The notes below the pieces were generated by a model, which worked only from the letters and a program-made list of their open reading frames with translations, was not told where the DNA came from and made no database searches. Made by a program: the position numbers and the translations under genes. Of a stretch of 9,314 nt of DNA, positions 6,816 to 9,314 are shown piece by piece. The DNA is from CAZIGM01 sp964538675 (lineage in GTDB: Bacteria; Bacillota; Bacilli; Tepidibacillales; Tepidibacillaceae): positions 1 to 9,314 of the forward strand of contig CAZIGM010000061.1 in assembly GCA_964538675.1 (NCBI GenBank), written 5' to 3'. Every line of letters begins with the position of its first letter. Positions within the stretch are counted from its first letter, which is position 1.

Positions 6816-6818
6816 ACA
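6808..6818 (-). promoter_or_regulatory. Candidate CcpN operator in front of ccpN
   Basis: The minus strand reads TGTGTTATACT, which fits every position of TRTGHYATAYW, the CcpN recognition consensus described in Bacillus subtilis. It covers a possible -10 box (6810-6815). Only one copy is seen, whereas known CcpN targets have more than one site, so direct autoregulation is a proposal. Confidence 0.45.
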
Positions 6819-6844
6819 TTGTCTTAAAAGGGTGGTGAAAAGTC

Positions 6845-7474
6845 ATAGAACTTACTAATAGACAAGAACATATTATGCAGATTGTAAAAGAAGAAGGACC
6901 TATCACTGGTGAAAAAATTGCAGACAAACTAAATTTAACTAGATCCACATTAAGACCTGACTTAGCAATCCTTACAATGTCTGGTTTCTTAGAAGCTAGA
7001 CCAAAGGTGGGATATTTTTATACAGGAAAAAAGAGGAATCAGTTAATAAGTGAGACTCTGAGAAGAGTAATTGTAAAAGATTATAAGGCTATTCCAGTTG
7101 TTATAAAAGAGAATTCTTCTGTATACGATGCTATTGTTACAATGTTTTTTGAAGATGTGGGTACTTTGGCTGTTGTGAAAGATAAGAGTGTTTTAGTTGG
7201 TGTAGTTTCTCGAAAGGATTTGCTAAAAGTTGCAATCGGTAATCAGGATCTTCATGAAATACCTGTATCAATAATAATGACAAGAATGCCAAATATTATT
7301 ACATGTAGACAAGAAGATTCTTTATTGGAAGTTGCTAATAAGTTAATTCATAATCAAATTGATTCATTACCAGTTGTAAGTTTTATTAATGAGCAATATG
7401 AAGTCATTGGACGTGTTACAAAAACAACAATAACAAAAGTTTTTGTTGAACTAGGCAAAGATAATGATTTTTAG
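6845..7474 (+). CDS. ccpN: CcpN family transcriptional repressor (HTH plus two CBS domains), AUA start
   Basis: Catabolite control protein of gluconeogenic genes; in B. subtilis it represses gapB and pckA and senses adenine nucleotides through its CBS domains. From the proposed start the protein has 209 residues, close to the family length of about 212. An N-terminal winged helix (about 1-63) holds GPITGEKIADKLNLTRSTLR and MSGFLEARPKVGYFYTG; CBS repeats follow at about 75-130 and 145-205. The family start (IELNKRQEHI in B. subtilis) aligns with ATA-GAA-CTT at 6845. The frame is closed by TGA at 6836 and holds no ATG, GTG or TTG before 6875, while AGGGTGG (6829-6835) is nine bases before the ATA. 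Starting at ATG 6875 would remove ten conserved residues. It leads the ccpN-ppsR-ppdK operon. Confidence 0.93.
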   Translation: MELTNRQEHIMQIVKEEGPITGEKIADKLNLTRSTLRPDLAILTMSGFLEARPKVGYFYTGKKRNQLISETLRRVIVKDYKAIPVVIKENSSVYDAIVTMFFEDVGTLAVVKDKSVLVGVVSRKDLLKVAIGNQDLHEIPVSIIMTRMPNIITCRQEDSLLEVANKLIHNQIDSLPVVSFINEQYEVIGRVTKTTITKVFVELGKDNDF

Positions 7475-7488
7475 GAGGGGGAAAGACA

Positions 7489-8313
7489 ATAACTACTAAG
7501 ACGGATAAACCAATTATTTTTATTGTTTCTGATTCTGTTGGTGATACTGCGGAGTTTGTCGTAAAAGCAGCTGCCAGTCAATTTAATGGTGGATTTGCTG
7601 AAATAAGAAGAATTTCATATGTAGATGATAGACAAACCATTGATGAAACTATTGAATCTGTTAAAGAGGTTAACGGATTTATCGCATTAACAATGGTTAT
7701 TGAAGAATTAAAAGAATATCTTTTGGAAAAAGCGAATGAAGCAGATATAAAAACTGTTGATATTATGGGACCTATGATGGAAGCTTTTGAATCAATGTAT
7801 CATGCAAAACCAAGAATGGAACCTGGTCTTGTAAGAAAATTGGATGAAGAATACTTTAGAAAAGTAGAAGCTATTGAATTCGCCGTAAAATATGATGATG
7901 GTAAAGATCCACGTGGAATACTAAAGGCTGATGTAGTCTTAATAGGAGTATCTAGGACCTCGAAAACACCACTTTCTATGTATTTAGCTCATCAAAGGAT
8001 AAAAGTTGCAAATGTACCATTAGTTCCAGAGGTTGAACCTTCCGAGGAATTATTTAATATTTCTAATAAGAAAATAGTGGGATTAAAAATTAATCCTGAT
8101 AAGTTATTTGGTATTCGTGAGGAGAGATTAAAATCTCTTGGTTTAGCTGTACATGCTAATTATGCTAACTTTGAAAGAATATTAGAAGAACTTGATTATT
8201 CAGAGAAAATAATGAAAAGAGTAGGATGTCCTGTTATTGATGTTTCGAATAAAGCTATAGAAGAAACAGCAAACATAATCATAGATATAATACGAAAAAG
8301 GGGAGGAAAATAA
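7489..8313 (+). CDS. ppsR: PPDK regulatory protein, bifunctional kinase/pyrophosphorylase (DUF299/YqfL), AUA start
   Basis: Uses ADP to phosphorylate, and phosphate to dephosphorylate, a threonine of the PPDK catalytic centre, turning the enzyme off and on; the B. subtilis relative YqfL also modulates CcpN. The 274 residues from 7489 match the usual length of about 270. The family N-terminus (IIFIVSDSVGDTAEFVVKAA) is encoded at about residues 8-27, and the P-loop-like GVSRTSKT is at 153-160. The first ATG in frame is at 7693, inside the conserved domain, and no GTG or TTG exists between the TGA at 7465 and that ATG. AGGAGGGGG (7473-7481) is seven bases before ATA 7489, making AUA the best start. 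It follows ccpN by 14 bases and overlaps ppdK by one base (TAATG). Confidence 0.94.
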   Translation: MTTKTDKPIIFIVSDSVGDTAEFVVKAAASQFNGGFAEIRRISYVDDRQTIDETIESVKEVNGFIALTMVIEELKEYLLEKANEADIKTVDIMGPMMEAFESMYHAKPRMEPGLVRKLDEEYFRKVEAIEFAVKYDDGKDPRGILKADVVLIGVSRTSKTPLSMYLAHQRIKVANVPLVPEVEPSEELFNISNKKIVGLKINPDKLFGIREERLKSLGLAVHANYANFERILEELDYSEKIMKRVGCPVIDVSNKAIEETANIIIDIIRKRGGK

Positions 8314-9314
8314 TGGGCGATAAGTATGTTTATTTATTTCATGAGGGAACAAAAGAGATGAAAGAAATACTTGGGGGAAAGGGCGCTAATTTAGCGGAAA
8401 TGACCCGTGTTGGATTACCAGTACCGCCTGGATTTACTCTTTCAACTAAAGCATGTAATGTTTATTACAAAAATGGTAAAAGCCTAAATGAAGATATGAA
8501 AGCTCAAATAGATGTAGCGTTAAAATCATTGGAAAAAATGGCCGAAAAAAAGTTAGGGGATAATACTAATCCTTTATTAGTATCAGTTAGATCTGGTTCG
8601 GTATTTTCTATGCCCGGCATGATGGATACTGTATTAAATCTAGGGCTTAATGATCAAACAGTTAATGTACTAGCAAAATTAACAAATAATCCACGTTTTG
8701 CTTATGATAGTTATCGCCGATTTATTCAAATGTTTAGTGATGTAGTTTTGGAAATTGATCATTATCTATTTGAAAAGGAAATTGATACAGTTAAAGAGGC
8801 AAAAGGTGTAACTGAGGACACGCATTTAGATGCAGAAGATTGGCAACAGGTTATCGAAGGTTATAAAAAGATTGTTTTAAATAAAACAAAAAAACCATTC
8901 CCACAAGATCCAAAAGAACAATTAGAAATGGCGATTAATGCGGTTTTTGATTCATGGAATAATCAAAGAGCGATTGTATATCGCAGAATTAATAAGATAC
9001 CTGACTATCTAGGTACAGCTGTAAATATACAAATGATGGTATTTGGAAATATGGGTGAAGATTCTGGAACTGGCGTAGCTTTTTCAAGAAACCCTTCAAC
9101 AGGTGAAGCTGTTCTATACGGCGAATATCTAATGAATGCTCAAGGAGAGGATGTTGTAGCAGGGATTAGGACTCCTAAGCCAATAAATTCACTTAATGAA
9201 GTAAATTCTGAAGTATATAATCAGTTTCTAAATATTACAAATCAGTTAGAAAGTCATTATAAGGATATGCAAGATATTGAGTTTACAATTGAAAAAGGAA
9301 AACTATTTCTATTA
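8313..9314 (+). CDS. ppdK: Pyruvate phosphate dikinase, N-terminal part (cut by window edge)
   Basis: Catalyses the reversible reaction pyruvate + ATP + phosphate to PEP + AMP + pyrophosphate, used for gluconeogenesis or for pyrophosphate-linked glycolysis in anaerobes. The 334 codons present, of roughly 870-880 in the family, are open to the last base. They begin MGDKYVYLFHEGTKEM and cover the ATP-binding domain: GGKGANLAEM at 21-30, SVRSGSVFSMPGMMDTVLNL from residue 91, then EDSGTGVAFSRNPSTGE and GEYLMNAQGEDVVAGIRTP, ending within EFTIEKGKLFLL. The phosphohistidine and PEP domains lie outside. The ATG overlaps the ppsR stop by one base and has AGGGGAGG (8299-8306) six bases upstream. Cotranscription with its kinase/phosphorylase supports both assignments. 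Confidence 0.97.
   Translation, partial: MGDKYVYLFHEGTKEMKEILGGKGANLAEMTRVGLPVPPGFTLSTKACNVYYKNGKSLNEDMKAQIDVALKSLEKMAEKKLGDNTNPLLVSVRSGSVFSMPGMMDTVLNLGLNDQTVNVLAKLTNNPRFAYDSYRRFIQMFSDVVLEIDHYLFEKEIDTVKEAKGVTEDTHLDAEDWQQVIEGYKKIVLNKTKKPFPQDPKEQLEMAINAVFDSWNNQRAIVYRRINKIPDYLGTAVNIQMMVFGNMGEDSGTGVAFSRNPSTGEAVLYGEYLMNAQGEDVVAGIRTPKPINSLNEVNSEVYNQFLNITNQLESHYKDMQDIEFTIEKGKLFLL

Noticed and set aside
6667..6948. Minus-strand open frame over the ccpN promoter and start
   Set aside because: Its N-terminal third is antisense to the conserved CcpN HTH and the rest is low-complexity AT-rich DNA without any recognisable family.

Overview
The window is about 30% G+C and comes from a low-GC anaerobic Firmicute, most probably class Clostridia. 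Three things point there: a SCIFF peptide with its radical SAM maturase (a near-signature pair of Clostridia), the gene order yqzL-recO-glyQ-glyS-ccpN-ppsR shared with Firmicutes, and a pyruvate phosphate dikinase gene directly after its regulator. I cannot name the genus. All genes lie on the + strand.

Left part (1-1951): an inverted copy of a genome-specific repeat, then scfA, a 50-residue ribosomally made precursor peptide, and scfB, its SPASM-type radical SAM maturase. Between them is an RNA leader with a long stem and a terminator whose 5' arm can pair instead with an upstream segment. This looks like a conditional attenuator that could set the peptide:maturase ratio. The peptide has only five of the six family cysteines (position 36 is Met), but keeps Cys32 and Thr37, the residues reported as cross-linked in the studied homologue.

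Middle part (1952-6323): a tiny yqzL gene, recO (recombinational repair), then a complete glycine T-box leader (specifier GGC, T-box sequence with UGGA, terminator) in front of glyQ and glyS, the two subunits of glycyl-tRNA synthetase. glyQ and glyS overlap by 8 bases.

Repeat region (6321-6709): two identical 80-bp tandem units, a third unit carrying an 81-base extra module, and a shorter fourth unit related to the inverted copy at the left edge. The first repeat begins with the glyS stop codon.

Right part (6710-9314): the apparent operon ccpN-ppsR-ppdK. CcpN is a repressor of gluconeogenic genes with an HTH and two CBS domains. PpsR is a kinase/pyrophosphorylase expected to switch PPDK off and on. 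PPDK interconverts pyruvate and PEP and is cut by the window edge. Both ccpN and ppsR lack any ATG, GTG or TTG at the family start position and instead have an AUA codon at good distance from a strong Shine-Dalgarno, so a standard gene caller would truncate both. A sequence fitting the CcpN operator consensus lies over a possible -10 box of ccpN, suggesting autoregulation.
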